Shown: piece after piece, positions 52,661 through 60,570 of the stretch
How the letters are laid out: each line of letters opens with the position of its first letter
Position numbering within the stretch: the stretch's first letter is position 1
IMG/VR virus record: IMGVR_UViG_3300025426_000021
Location: 1 to 64,000 of that record
DNA from: a virus
Direction: 5' to 3' (one strand)
DNA: 64,000 nucleotides
The notes under the pieces: generated by a model
The model's database searches: none
Seen by the model: only the letters and a program-made list of their open reading frames with translations
What the model was told of the DNA's origin: nothing
Position numbers and translations under genes: made by a program

Positions 52661-53305
52661 TTATTTTTTATCAAGTAAAAGTTTGTTTATTCTCTTTAAT
52701 CCTTCCATTATAATTTTCTTAGCTCTGGATGAGTTATTCAATCGCATTTTAAACTTAACAATATCTGTTGCAACCGTCTTTAAATAGATTTCTTTATCTT
52801 GGGCTTGCATGCTATTGAATATGTATTCAAAGTTTGAAAGAGATAGTAAAACATATAAATTGATATGTTTGTTTCTATAATCTTCTAGACTTCTCCATGT
52901 ATAACCAGCTTTTTGATTACAGTACTGTTCTAGAGTTATTTGTTCATTAATACAAGTAGTAGCCAGATACTTTAAGGATTCAAGAATATGTTTAATGTGG
53001 CCATCAGTGTCGGGTAGTTCTTCGGCCCTCTGACTTTGTAAGAGAGAGTAACAGGCAATGGCTTTTTGCGTGAGGTAGAAGTTGAGCGGGAAGTGTTCTT
53101 CGTCTTTGTAGATGACATAGGGTGCTAATAAAAAGTCTTTAATGTTTATTTGAGGGAATCGTTTAAAAAACATATCCAAACGAACGCAAAGTATACCATC
53201 TGGGGTTTTATCAAACCCTTCAAAGTCTTTACGTGCTTTCCAAGGCTTGTTTTGATGACCTCTAGATACACTTAAATATGTGTTGTAAACTTGTTCTACG
53301 CTCAT
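52661..53305 (-). CDS. Helicase-loader candidate at the gp59 position
   Basis: 214 aa (T4 gp59 is 217 aa), predicted all-alpha. VEQVYNTYLSVSRGHQNKP and LCVRLDMFFKRFPQINIKDFLLAPYVIYKDE recall the gp59 layout 'Y..YL..K.H.NGKYD' then 'R.D.FF.KL', but similarity is weak. It lies directly upstream of gp32 and directly downstream of a ~100-aa gene, exactly the T4 order 33, 59, 32. gp59 loads gp41 helicase onto gp32-coated forks. The call rests on synteny, length and fold. Confidence 0.5.
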   Translation of the reverse strand: MSVEQVYNTYLSVSRGHQNKPWKARKDFEGFDKTPDGILCVRLDMFFKRFPQINIKDFLLAPYVIYKDEEHFPLNFYLTQKAIACYSLLQSQRAEELPDTDGHIKHILESLKYLATTCINEQITLEQYCNQKAGYTWRSLEDYRNKHINLYVLLSLSNFEYIFNSMQAQDKEIYLKTVATDIVKFKMRLNNSSRAKKIIMEGLKRINKLLLDKK

Positions 53306-53607
53306 TAAGAGCTATATTGTAGTATCTCTCTAACAACTTTGCTACGGCAAAGGTTACTATTGTACTTTAAAAATAGTAATATTGCCTCTCTTTCGCTATC
53401 AGTATCAGTTAGTTCCATGAAGATTTTACGGTACAATTTATTTTTGACTATTAATGAAAATATAGTCACATTGTTAAGTTTTTTATTGTGAATAATAGAA
53501 CAAAATGAACCAAACTTAATAAGTTCAATCTCAAGCTCATCTCTAGCCAGTTGGCTAATAGGAGTTTCTATGACAGCTTCTTGTAGTGCACCTACTATGC
53601 CAGACAT
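53305..53607 (-). CDS. Late-transcription coactivator candidate at the gp33 position
   Basis: 100 aa (T4 gp33 is 112 aa), helical. The stop overlaps the next start by one base. LARDELEIELIKFGSFCSIIHNKKLNNVTIFSLIVKNKLYRKIF looks like a globular helical core and LKYNSNLCRSKVVREILQYSS a C-terminal segment. In T4, gp33 binds the RNA polymerase beta-flap and the clamp. The assignment is from gene order and size only. Confidence 0.4.
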   Translation of the reverse strand: MSGIVGALQEAVIETPISQLARDELEIELIKFGSFCSIIHNKKLNNVTIFSLIVKNKLYRKIFMELTDTDSEREAILLFLKYNSNLCRSKVVREILQYSS

Positions 53608-53608
53608 A

Positions 53609-54529
53609 TTATGTTAGTGGCGTGAGTAGTTTGGTGAAATTTAAAAACGTTTCCGTTACTTTTCCACCCGCTGCATATTCATGTCCGCCTCCTTCGCAGA
53701 TTTTAGCAGCTAACTTTGATAAGTCTACATCACATGACTTGTTTTTGCGAAATGATACATGTGAGTTGTTTGAGTTGACAAAGAATACAATATCAGCTGG
53801 GTGGGTGTTTATCATGTAATCGCAAATCTCGTTAACAAACTTTGTACCGTGAGTGCCGTATATTGTACGCTTAGCACCACCTATAGACACCGTTCCTTGA
53901 TATATTTCAAGAGAAGCTATAGCTTTGTTTTTACGGTCTACATACTCTTTTATAATAGCTTTCTCCTGTGTAGTAAAAGGATAGAAGCCATTGTAGTATT
54001 TTTCTAAAAATATTTCAGCACGCTGTTTTGTAGACGTCTTTTGCGTGTTCGTGTAAAGGCAGTTCAGTTCATATGTTTCAGGTAACTTAAACTGGTAACA
54101 ATCATAATCATCAGCAAGGGCAATAAAATATTTTTGTTGCTGGGTCAGTTTAGTCAACTTACCTAATGTCTTAAAGTGGTTATAAGCTTTTTTAGCACAT
54201 GAAGAAGTTTCACTTACATATACTTCTGCATTTTTATAAACCCCTAATGCATTAACATGTGTTAAATGGTGATCGATAATAACAATATTTTTTCTATCAA
54301 CTAAGTCAGCATTTTTAGCTACATCTAAGTCTAAGATGTAAATCTTATCAAAATCGTTTGGGTTATTTTCATTTAACCAGTTTAAATACTCTTTACGAAA
54401 GTTGGTTACTGTGGTGATCTTAAAAGCTATCTGACCAGGCTCAGCACCGAGTGCCCAATGCAAGGCTAACAAAGCAGCAACTCCATCAATATCGAAGTCG
54501 GTAAAAACGTATATCTTGTTAAAGCTCAC
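53609..54529 (-). CDS. DHH-family phosphoesterase (RecJ/NrnA-like)
   Basis: 306 aa. FTDFDIDGVAALLAL (D-x-D-x-D motif), IYILDLDVAKN, VIIDHHLTHVN (DHH) and FIALADDYDCY give the metal sites, and AAKICEGGGHEYAAGGKV is the DHHA1 substrate motif. Such enzymes cleave single-stranded DNA from the 5' end or degrade nanoRNA or cyclic dinucleotides. Its place between helicase and gp33/59/32 genes suggests recombination or replication. Hydrolysis of a cyclic dinucleotide signal would be an alternative use as an anti-defence function. Confidence 0.85.
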   Translation of the reverse strand: MSFNKIYVFTDFDIDGVAALLALHWALGAEPGQIAFKITTVTNFRKEYLNWLNENNPNDFDKIYILDLDVAKNADLVDRKNIVIIDHHLTHVNALGVYKNAEVYVSETSSCAKKAYNHFKTLGKLTKLTQQQKYFIALADDYDCYQFKLPETYELNCLYTNTQKTSTKQRAEIFLEKYYNGFYPFTTQEKAIIKEYVDRKNKAIASLEIYQGTVSIGGAKRTIYGTHGTKFVNEICDYMINTHPADIVFFVNSNNSHVSFRKNKSCDVDLSKLAAKICEGGGHEYAAGGKVTETFLNFTKLLTPLT

Positions 54530-54544
54530 TATAATCTATTTAAG

Positions 54545-55897
54545 CTACTTGCTTATTTTTTCAAGCTTATTTTCCAAGTCCATTACTTCATCTAAACCAC
54601 TGCCGGATTTATTACCTGTTAAGCCAACATAGCCTTTATCTTCAGTCAAAGATAATGTGGTATAATCAATACGCATTGCTGTAGCAGCATGCTTTGGACC
54701 TAAACGATTCTTTACACCTGCTAGCTTAATAACTCCGAGCTCTTGATCACCTTCTTCTTGATAGATAGCCCAAACCACGTCTGCAGTAAACGCTACACCT
54801 AAAGATTCAGATACTGTGTCTAAGCTTGGTTTCTCCATACCTTCACGGTTAGTTTGAATAGCACTGACTACAGGCATATTGAAGAAGTATGATAGTGCTC
54901 TTAGTTCTTCTGCAGCCACCTTACCTTGCTCGTAAGAGTTCTCACCTTGTGATGCCTTTATTAGTCCAAGATAGTCTATCACGAGTATATCCGGTTTTAT
55001 CCCAGTCTTTACTAAAGACTCAAGATAGGCCTTAATACCTGCTACGGTAATGGATTTCGGTGGGAATTCCTTAATAATAAGTTTGCGTTTATGTGTTTCA
55101 GTAACGCCTTTAAAGTATGAATCTAATGCACCTATTTGACCTTGTATCTCGTTAATAGGGATTTTAGAAAGATGGCTACTAATACGTTTAGCATACATCA
55201 TTTCAGGCATTTCTAAAGATATAAGGACTGTTGTTAAACCTTTTGCAGCCATATTAGAGGCTACGTTACCTAAAAAGATAGACTTACCTACATTAGTTGG
55301 TCCTAAGAACAAATAAAGTGCTCTACCGTTTTTAGCTAAACCGCCACCGATTTTATCGTCAATAAACTCCCAACCTGTTGGTATTACTTCATTCTTTGTA
55401 CCAAGTTCATTAATGATCTTTTCGTATTCACCGAAAAAATCTAAACCGATATCACTTGTTAAGGCTATATTACAAGCCTTTTCAAACATTGATAAGAACT
55501 TAGGGTAATCAGCTTTTTCCTTAGATACGTCATCTACTATCTTCAATACAGTATTGTATACAGCCTTCTCCTTAAAGAACTGCTCTGTATTAGCAATAAG
55601 CTCATCCATATTAAGAGCTGTATCGTATTGTTTATATGTTGTTACCGTATCTTTGAATAGTTTTAGATCTTCTTCTTTACTGAGATACGTTTTAATCTCA
55701 GTAATAGTAGGTAAAACTTTACGTTTAGTGTAAAAATCTTTAATAATACCTACAACGAGTCTGTTACCAGGGTTTTTAAAGTTCTCTGGTGCTAAATAAT
55801 CTAATACTAAAGAAGTATAGTAAGCATTAGTCAAACATTGACATGCTACAATGTTCTCAAAAAAATCGCTATTAACTTGAAGAGAGTTTTTCTTCAT
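54545..55897 (-). CDS. gp41: Replicative DNA helicase (T4 gp41/DnaB-like)
   Basis: 450 aa (T4 475 aa). The N-terminal domain (DFFENIVACQCLTNAYY) is followed by the RecA-like motor: Walker A FLGPTNVGKS (198-207), VLISLEMPEMMYAKRISSHL, Walker B ILVIDYLGLI, and VVSAIQTNREGMEK with the sensor Gln. The C-terminus is IRLDYTTLSLTED-like (AMRIDYTTLSLTED). It unwinds DNA ahead of the fork. A terminator separates it from uvsX upstream. Confidence 0.92.
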   Translation of the reverse strand: MKKNSLQVNSDFFENIVACQCLTNAYYTSLVLDYLAPENFKNPGNRLVVGIIKDFYTKRKVLPTITEIKTYLSKEEDLKLFKDTVTTYKQYDTALNMDELIANTEQFFKEKAVYNTVLKIVDDVSKEKADYPKFLSMFEKACNIALTSDIGLDFFGEYEKIINELGTKNEVIPTGWEFIDDKIGGGLAKNGRALYLFLGPTNVGKSIFLGNVASNMAAKGLTTVLISLEMPEMMYAKRISSHLSKIPINEIQGQIGALDSYFKGVTETHKRKLIIKEFPPKSITVAGIKAYLESLVKTGIKPDILVIDYLGLIKASQGENSYEQGKVAAEELRALSYFFNMPVVSAIQTNREGMEKPSLDTVSESLGVAFTADVVWAIYQEEGDQELGVIKLAGVKNRLGPKHAATAMRIDYTTLSLTEDKGYVGLTGNKSGSGLDEVMDLENKLEKISK

Positions 55898-55918
55898 TCG
55901 TACATTATATATTATAAA

Positions 55919-55950
55919 TTAAAAAAAGCTAAGGTTGCCCTTAGCTTTTC
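55919..55950 (-). terminator. Rho-independent terminator after uvsX
   Basis: On the minus strand AAGCTAAGG-gcaa-CCTTAGCTT is followed by T residues. It separates uvsX from the helicase gene. Confidence 0.9.
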
Positions 55951-55953
55951 TTT

Positions 55954-57090
55954 TTATTCTTTTGTAAGCTTTTCAGCCTCGTCTAGAACTGAGTTACTTG
56001 ACCCGTACCCGACTTTCTCTTTAAGAGTCTGTTCGAGTACCGGTAGTACTTTCTTATCCCAAAACTCGGTATCGTTTTCCCAAGTTTTTCTATAACCGAT
56101 CTTCTCTCCATTAAACTGAAACGTAGAACCGGTTTGTTGAATAACTCCAAACGCTACTGCCATATCAGCTAAGCCAGCATAGCGACTTAAACCAGTACGG
56201 AAGTTATTGTATAGTTCTGCCTTCAAGAAAGCAGGTACAAAGCGGTTCTTAACTGTCATTGCTGACAATGTAACACCGCTTACGTTATGAGCTACCGCGA
56301 TTGATTCTTCTCCTTCGTTCTTGTCGATTTTTTCGTTTCTAGTCGCAAGCTGTACGAGCAGAGAAGCAAGATAAATAGGGCCAGAACCACCGGACTGTTT
56401 TTTAACCAATTCAGGATAGAGTGAAGTTGGGTTATCATAAATGTGATTAGTAAAAAGAATAGGCACACGAGCCTTAGCTGCTTTAAAGGTTAAAGCGCGC
56501 ATCATAGACTTCATTGCTTTAGCTTTTGTACCCATATCTGCTGCGTCCTTACCTTCTGTAACGTCACGAAGCTCTTTAGCGCTTGCTAAATTACCAAGAC
56601 TATCAATAGCTATAATAACCTTTAAGTTAGGGTCATTAGCTGCAATAATCTTATCTAAGAATGTAGCGATTTGGTTACGACAGTCTTCTACTGTTTCTAC
56701 TGGATAGTATTTTAAGCGTTTTGGATCAATACCAACACCCTCTGCAGATTGCTTATCTACTGCTGCTTCCGTATCCCAGACAGCAGCAAAGTAGCCTTTC
56801 TTTTGAGCGTTTGCAATGATCTTATTAACAATAAGCGTCTTACCCGCACCGGAAGGCCCGGAAAAACCAGTAACCCTACCAACAGGAATACCCTTGTAAA
56901 GAGATCCAGAAAAGATAGCATTAAGTGCATAAGAGCCTGTATCGATCCAGTCGCCTACAATAGAAAGAGAGTTATCATCTGAAAGCAGAGATGCATCTGC
57001 ATTTAGTGCATCTACTGCTTCAAAGATATCTTTCATTGACGAAACCTTAGTCTCGTCATTGTTTACGTCTGTACGTGGTTTACGTGCCAT
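55954..57090 (-). CDS. uvsX: RecA-like recombinase UvsX
   Basis: 378 aa from ATG 57090 (MARKPRTDVNNDETKVSS), which avoids overlap with the upstream stop at 57092; a longer frame adds seven residues. Walker A GPSGAGKT (78-85), Walker B IIAIDSLGNL, and LFTNHIYDNP (strand exchange segment), then KKQSGGSGPIYLAS (L2 region). It drives recombination-dependent replication with gp32. Confidence 0.92.
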   Translation of the reverse strand: MARKPRTDVNNDETKVSSMKDIFEAVDALNADASLLSDDNSLSIVGDWIDTGSYALNAIFSGSLYKGIPVGRVTGFSGPSGAGKTLIVNKIIANAQKKGYFAAVWDTEAAVDKQSAEGVGIDPKRLKYYPVETVEDCRNQIATFLDKIIAANDPNLKVIIAIDSLGNLASAKELRDVTEGKDAADMGTKAKAMKSMMRALTFKAAKARVPILFTNHIYDNPTSLYPELVKKQSGGSGPIYLASLLVQLATRNEKIDKNEGEESIAVAHNVSGVTLSAMTVKNRFVPAFLKAELYNNFRTGLSRYAGLADMAVAFGVIQQTGSTFQFNGEKIGYRKTWENDTEFWDKKVLPVLEQTLKEKVGYGSSNSVLDEAEKLTKE

Positions 57091-57091
57091 A

Positions 57092-57439
57092 TTATTTAGC
57101 TTCGTCGTCAAACAACTTTACTACAGGTGTATTAGCGTTAATAGCTGTAGTAGCGAACATTTGTGCGTATTGTAGTTGTAGGTTAGCTTCAAGTTCAACG
57201 TCACTTACTACTACAGTAGACTTAGAATACGTCCAGTTAGCAAACTCATCACGATTTGCTGTAAACTCTCTAAAGAATACAGGATAGAGTTGTACTTGTA
57301 GTTTCTTGTCTGGTGTAGGTGTAACCTGTAAGATAACAGGCTTAGTTACTGTTAAAGTAGTTTTATCTTCACTTACTAGAGTGGCGATAATCGTACGTTG
57401 AATATTATCTAGGAATGTTACTAGTTTATCTTGGCTCAT
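57092..57439 (-). CDS. Hypothetical phage protein of the recombination module
   Basis: 115 aa, beta-rich: RTIIATLVSEDKTTLTVTKPVILQVTPTPDKKLQVQLYPVFFRE, ending VVKLFDDEAK. It lies two bases upstream of the uvsX start. Coupled expression suggests a replication or recombination accessory. No family recognised. Confidence 0.6.
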   Translation of the reverse strand: MSQDKLVTFLDNIQRTIIATLVSEDKTTLTVTKPVILQVTPTPDKKLQVQLYPVFFREFTANRDEFANWTYSKSTVVVSDVELEANLQLQYAQMFATTAINANTPVVKLFDDEAK

Positions 57440-57475
57440 ATGTTTATATTAATATAGTTTTTGTTTTAATCAAGG

Positions 57476-58393
57476 TTATTGACGAGGAAACTTAAAATAA
57501 GGGTACTTTGAGTTTATTAAATGTTGATCTAATAGTTTTTTATCAGATGCACGAGTTGGCACGATGTCCCAGCCACCACGACGGGCATAAAAACAAGTTA
57601 CCATAAGTTCATCTGGTTCTAATAAGTCCCAAAGACGTTTATAAGCAGCTTCACAGATTTCTTCATGGAAATGACATTCATTACGGAATGATACGATCCA
57701 TTCTAGTAAAGATTGTTCAGTTACTTCTTTATCGCTTTTATAGTAGATAAAGATATCACCTGAATCTGGTTGCTTTGTAATCTTACAGTTAGAACGTAAT
57801 AGAGTGCTCATATAGAAGTGCTTTTTATTCACTTCAGATTCATTAGCTACTAACAAATCAGCTGATTCGTTGAATATTGTAAACTTAATACTTTCTGCGC
57901 TCTTAATACTTTCTAACGGTAACCAGATACCAGGATCATAATCTCTTAACCAAACTTCACGAGCAGCAAAGTCTTTTATTTGTACTTGTGGAAATAGATC
58001 AACTTCTACATCTGTCTCTAATAGTTTAGATAGGTCTTCTGAAGCAGTCTTTTTAATATTGTTTAATGCTTCTGCTACAGTCTTACCCATAGGCTGCATA
58101 TTAAATGAGTTCCAGTAGAGCTTCATTGACTTAGACTCTACAATATAAGGGTTAGTAGCTGGATACACTACTTTAGCAACACAGGTAACAGGTAAACCGT
58201 TATTTGTTAATGCACTACATTCATAACCGTTCCAGATATCGTAACCTACGAATGGTAAGGAATCGTTCTGTAAACCTAAGTAGGTACGATTGCGTTGACG
58301 TTCTTCACGCACTAAGATCTCAGGCGTGTAGGTGGTAGGAGAATCAACTCTCTGACCAAGTACTTTGTCAATATTATTAGTATTATAGCTCAT
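57476..58393 (-). CDS. queF: preQ0 reductase QueF (two-domain, NADPH-dependent)
   Basis: 305 aa (E. coli QueF 282 aa). The QueF signature ESKSMKLYW (86-94) lies in the N-terminal domain and separates true reductases from the amidinotransferase QueF-L. The catalytic half has SNC203KITKQPDSGD with the nucleophile Cys and Asp, and FHEE (His243/Glu244), ending CFYARRGGWDIVP. It reduces preQ0 to preQ1. In phages this supports 7-deazaguanine DNA modification. The start overlaps the kinase-like gene by 11 bases. Neighbouring DpdA- and formyltransferase-like genes share the transcription unit. Confidence 0.92.
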   Translation of the reverse strand: MSYNTNNIDKVLGQRVDSPTTYTPEILVREERQRNRTYLGLQNDSLPFVGYDIWNGYECSALTNNGLPVTCVAKVVYPATNPYIVESKSMKLYWNSFNMQPMGKTVAEALNNIKKTASEDLSKLLETDVEVDLFPQVQIKDFAAREVWLRDYDPGIWLPLESIKSAESIKFTIFNESADLLVANESEVNKKHFYMSTLLRSNCKITKQPDSGDIFIYYKSDKEVTEQSLLEWIVSFRNECHFHEEICEAAYKRLWDLLEPDELMVTCFYARRGGWDIVPTRASDKKLLDQHLINSKYPYFKFPRQ

Positions 58394-58958
58394 TGGTAAA
58401 ATCTTTCTTTAAGTTATCAGTTACAATCTTAACTCTATCTTCTACAGAACCCATTACATAAACAAGTTTATCTGTAGGCATTGAATGGTGTTTTAGATAA
58501 AAGTCAAACTGCTTAACAACACCATCAAAAAACTCCTTACCTGTACTTCTCTCACCATCATCTTTTACTTCAAGTTCAGGTACAACATAAAAAATCTTAT
58601 CATATACTTTTAGCAGTTCTTCATAAACAGCTAAAGCAGCTTGATACACATCTTTACTAACTTGACCTTTTTCATAAAAGTAAGTCGTGTAAGCAATACC
58701 ATCTAAAGCACCTCTATCTAATATCCAGTTACCCGGAGTTAAACCGTACTCTAAATGTCTAGCCATTATCAAATACTGAGTTAAAGAAGTACCGCCTTCA
58801 TTAATAGGTACATTTAAATCTTTAAGACCTCTCGTTAGATTAGTTCTAAAACTAAAATGCTGATCGTCTAAAAACAGATCATCTTTTAGTGCTTTTACTA
58901 ACGTTGTCTTACCTTGTGAATGAGCGCCACAGATTGCAGCTTTATAGTTTGATCTCAT
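58383..58958 (-). CDS. P-loop kinase-like protein (AAA_28/NadR-type)
   Basis: 191 aa. Walker A is AAICGAHSQGKTTLVKAL, and GNWILDRGALDGIAYTTYFYE provides a Walker-B/DxxD-type segment. KIFYVVPELEVKDDGERSTGKEF resembles the lid region of nucleoside kinase folds. It could phosphorylate a nucleotide, or a modified one given its position between queF and a formyltransferase, but no substrate motif is diagnostic. Coupled to both neighbours. Confidence 0.7.
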   Translation of the reverse strand: MRSNYKAAICGAHSQGKTTLVKALKDDLFLDDQHFSFRTNLTRGLKDLNVPINEGGTSLTQYLIMARHLEYGLTPGNWILDRGALDGIAYTTYFYEKGQVSKDVYQAALAVYEELLKVYDKIFYVVPELEVKDDGERSTGKEFFDGVVKQFDFYLKHHSMPTDKLVYVMGSVEDRVKIVTDNLKKDFTNEL

Positions 58959-58961
58959 AAG

Positions 58962-59540
58962 TTATTTATTTAATAGGCTTTTGCGCATAAAGCCAACCCA
59001 ATTTTCGATTGCCAGTTTATGCAGTCTTCCAATATAATCGTCTAAGCTATCAAATTCATTGTAGATATTCTTGCTATAAAACTCTTTCTCAGACACTACT
59101 TTACCAGCATCTACTTCAGGTATAACTTCATGTATAACGTGTCCGTGCTGATAGTAAGGTCTTTCGGCGTGACTGAACCACACTTTAGCCTGAGGATCTT
59201 TACCTTTTAACTCAGGAAACTTAGTTATAAGACCTGGATGTCCGTTGTATATCTTGAATCTACCGCAGATCTGTGGCGGTAGTATACGAAGATAACCGTG
59301 AAGAGTAATAATATCGGTATGCTTAATAGCCTCTCTATATTCTTCTACTGTTGGTTTCTTAGGTAAAAATATAAAACGATCAAAACATTTTTCTAGAAGA
59401 TTAGGATTGATTTTGTCCATATCTTCAAAGCTTTTATTAGTTATGATTGCATCTGGAAACCTACCGATATGCTTAGATATCTCATATATCTCAGATCCAC
59501 TCTGAGAGAAAAAGGTTTTCCAGATTAAGGTACGTTTCAT
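58962..59540 (-). CDS. dpdN: PurN-like formyltransferase, candidate dPreQ1 formyltransferase (DpdN)
   Basis: 192 aa, PurN length. The fold's catalytic trio is visible: N99 and H101 in FKIYNGHPGLITKFPELKGKDPQ, D144 in HEVIPEVDAGKVV. LHGYLRILPP is the 10-formyl-THF-side motif. PurN makes purines in hosts, but here it sits between a DpdA-like gene and queF. A dPreQ1 formyltransferase (DpdN) has been predicted for phages with 7-(formylamino)methyl-7-deazaguanine. That role fits and is inferred. Plain purine synthesis is the alternative, yet no other purine gene is near. The start overlaps the 76-aa gene by four bases. Confidence 0.75.
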   Translation of the reverse strand: MKRTLIWKTFFSQSGSEIYEISKHIGRFPDAIITNKSFEDMDKINPNLLEKCFDRFIFLPKKPTVEEYREAIKHTDIITLHGYLRILPPQICGRFKIYNGHPGLITKFPELKGKDPQAKVWFSHAERPYYQHGHVIHEVIPEVDAGKVVSEKEFYSKNIYNEFDSLDDYIGRLHKLAIENWVGFMRKSLLNK

Positions 59541-59767
59541 ATGTTTAGTCGATACCCTATTGTATTATCACTAAAGAAAATTACAAGTGTAAAGTCAACA
59601 ATACCGTGTTTTATTAGGTAAGGTTTAACATCTGCAAGCTCTTTTACCGGGAGTTCATGATTACGAATACAATCCCAGAAAGAATAATCGCGGATATAAA
59701 CAGAATCGGCCAGTAAGTGAGGATAGTTTGCATGTACAGAATTAGTTATAGCTTCTAAAGTTGTCAT
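59537..59767 (-). CDS. Small unknown protein between dpdA- and dpdN-like genes
   Basis: 76 aa. MTTLEAITNSVHANYPHLLADSVYIRDYSFWDCIRNHE and VDFTLVIFFSDNTIGYRLNI suggest a small alpha/beta fold. It overlaps both neighbours by four bases, so its expression is tied to them. Function unknown; guilt by association with base modification. Confidence 0.6.
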   Translation of the reverse strand: MTTLEAITNSVHANYPHLLADSVYIRDYSFWDCIRNHELPVKELADVKPYLIKHGIVDFTLVIFFSDNTIGYRLNI

Positions 59768-60570
59768 CCATTAACATAGTTTCTAAACTGAATCAGATTG
59801 CTTGCAATGATTCTTTCTTGTATTTCATCTGGTACTACATCTAAAAGATCTACAAGTTTGGTAGATTCTTTCTTCCAGTTACCAATAACATCAGAATATC
59901 TTACTCTTTTAATACCATGTACAATAGGAGAAGAAGTATCTAGTGTTTCGATCCAGTTATATTCAGGTCCTTGATAGAAACTAAACTCTCTTGGGTGTGC
60001 ACAACCTAATAAATGATGAGGTTTATCTTTATTAATGATACCGTCATTCATTAACTGAGTTAAAGTTATTACTCTACCCATCATATAAGATACCCACTTG
60101 TTAGGATGAGGAAATGCTTTAAGGTAATAAGAATAGTCAAATGAAATAGCTAGTTTATCTACGCCGATCTCTTGATCTAGTGCTACATAACACTTAACTA
60201 GTTCACCGTAAGTCTTTCCTTGCACAACACCAATAGTTTTAGAGCTACTAACAAAGTCCCAATCTTTCCATAAGCACTTCTTAGCTGAATCAATAGTACC
60301 TTGACAATCTTCTAACACGTCTGGTATAATATATTCTGTAGGGTTAAGCTTTTGTATCCAGTGAGCATAACGTTTAGAGTCAAAAGAGGTACCTAACTCA
60401 AATATAGAGTTATCTAATAAAACATGCCTACCACCTTTAACACTGTCTTCAAAGAACTTGTAGTATTGCGGGTGAGTTTCAAAGAGGTGCACGAGTGCAT
60501 AGCAGTAATCGTTGTATGTACGAGATATCTCGAGCATACTTAAGGGAGATTCGTGTGATATTTTAATCAT
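59764..60570 (-). CDS. dpdA: DpdA-like guanine transglycosylase (7-deazaguanine DNA modification)
   Basis: 268 aa, in the range of short phage DpdA proteins. TGT-superfamily features: LLDNSIFELG with the likely catalytic Asp53, YIIPDVLEDCQGTID (Asp84, Asp88), IGVVQGKTYGEL (base-binding loop), LAISFDYSYYL and HHLLGCAHPREF. DpdA exchanges guanine in DNA for a 7-deazaguanine base. The usual four-Cys/His zinc site of tRNA TGT is not evident. It directly follows DNA polymerase (ATGA overlap) and precedes the formyltransferase. Confidence 0.8.
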   Translation of the reverse strand: MIKISHESPLSMLEISRTYNDYCYALVHLFETHPQYYKFFEDSVKGGRHVLLDNSIFELGTSFDSKRYAHWIQKLNPTEYIIPDVLEDCQGTIDSAKKCLWKDWDFVSSSKTIGVVQGKTYGELVKCYVALDQEIGVDKLAISFDYSYYLKAFPHPNKWVSYMMGRVITLTQLMNDGIINKDKPHHLLGCAHPREFSFYQGPEYNWIETLDTSSPIVHGIKRVRYSDVIGNWKKESTKLVDLLDVVPDEIQERIIASNLIQFRNYVNG

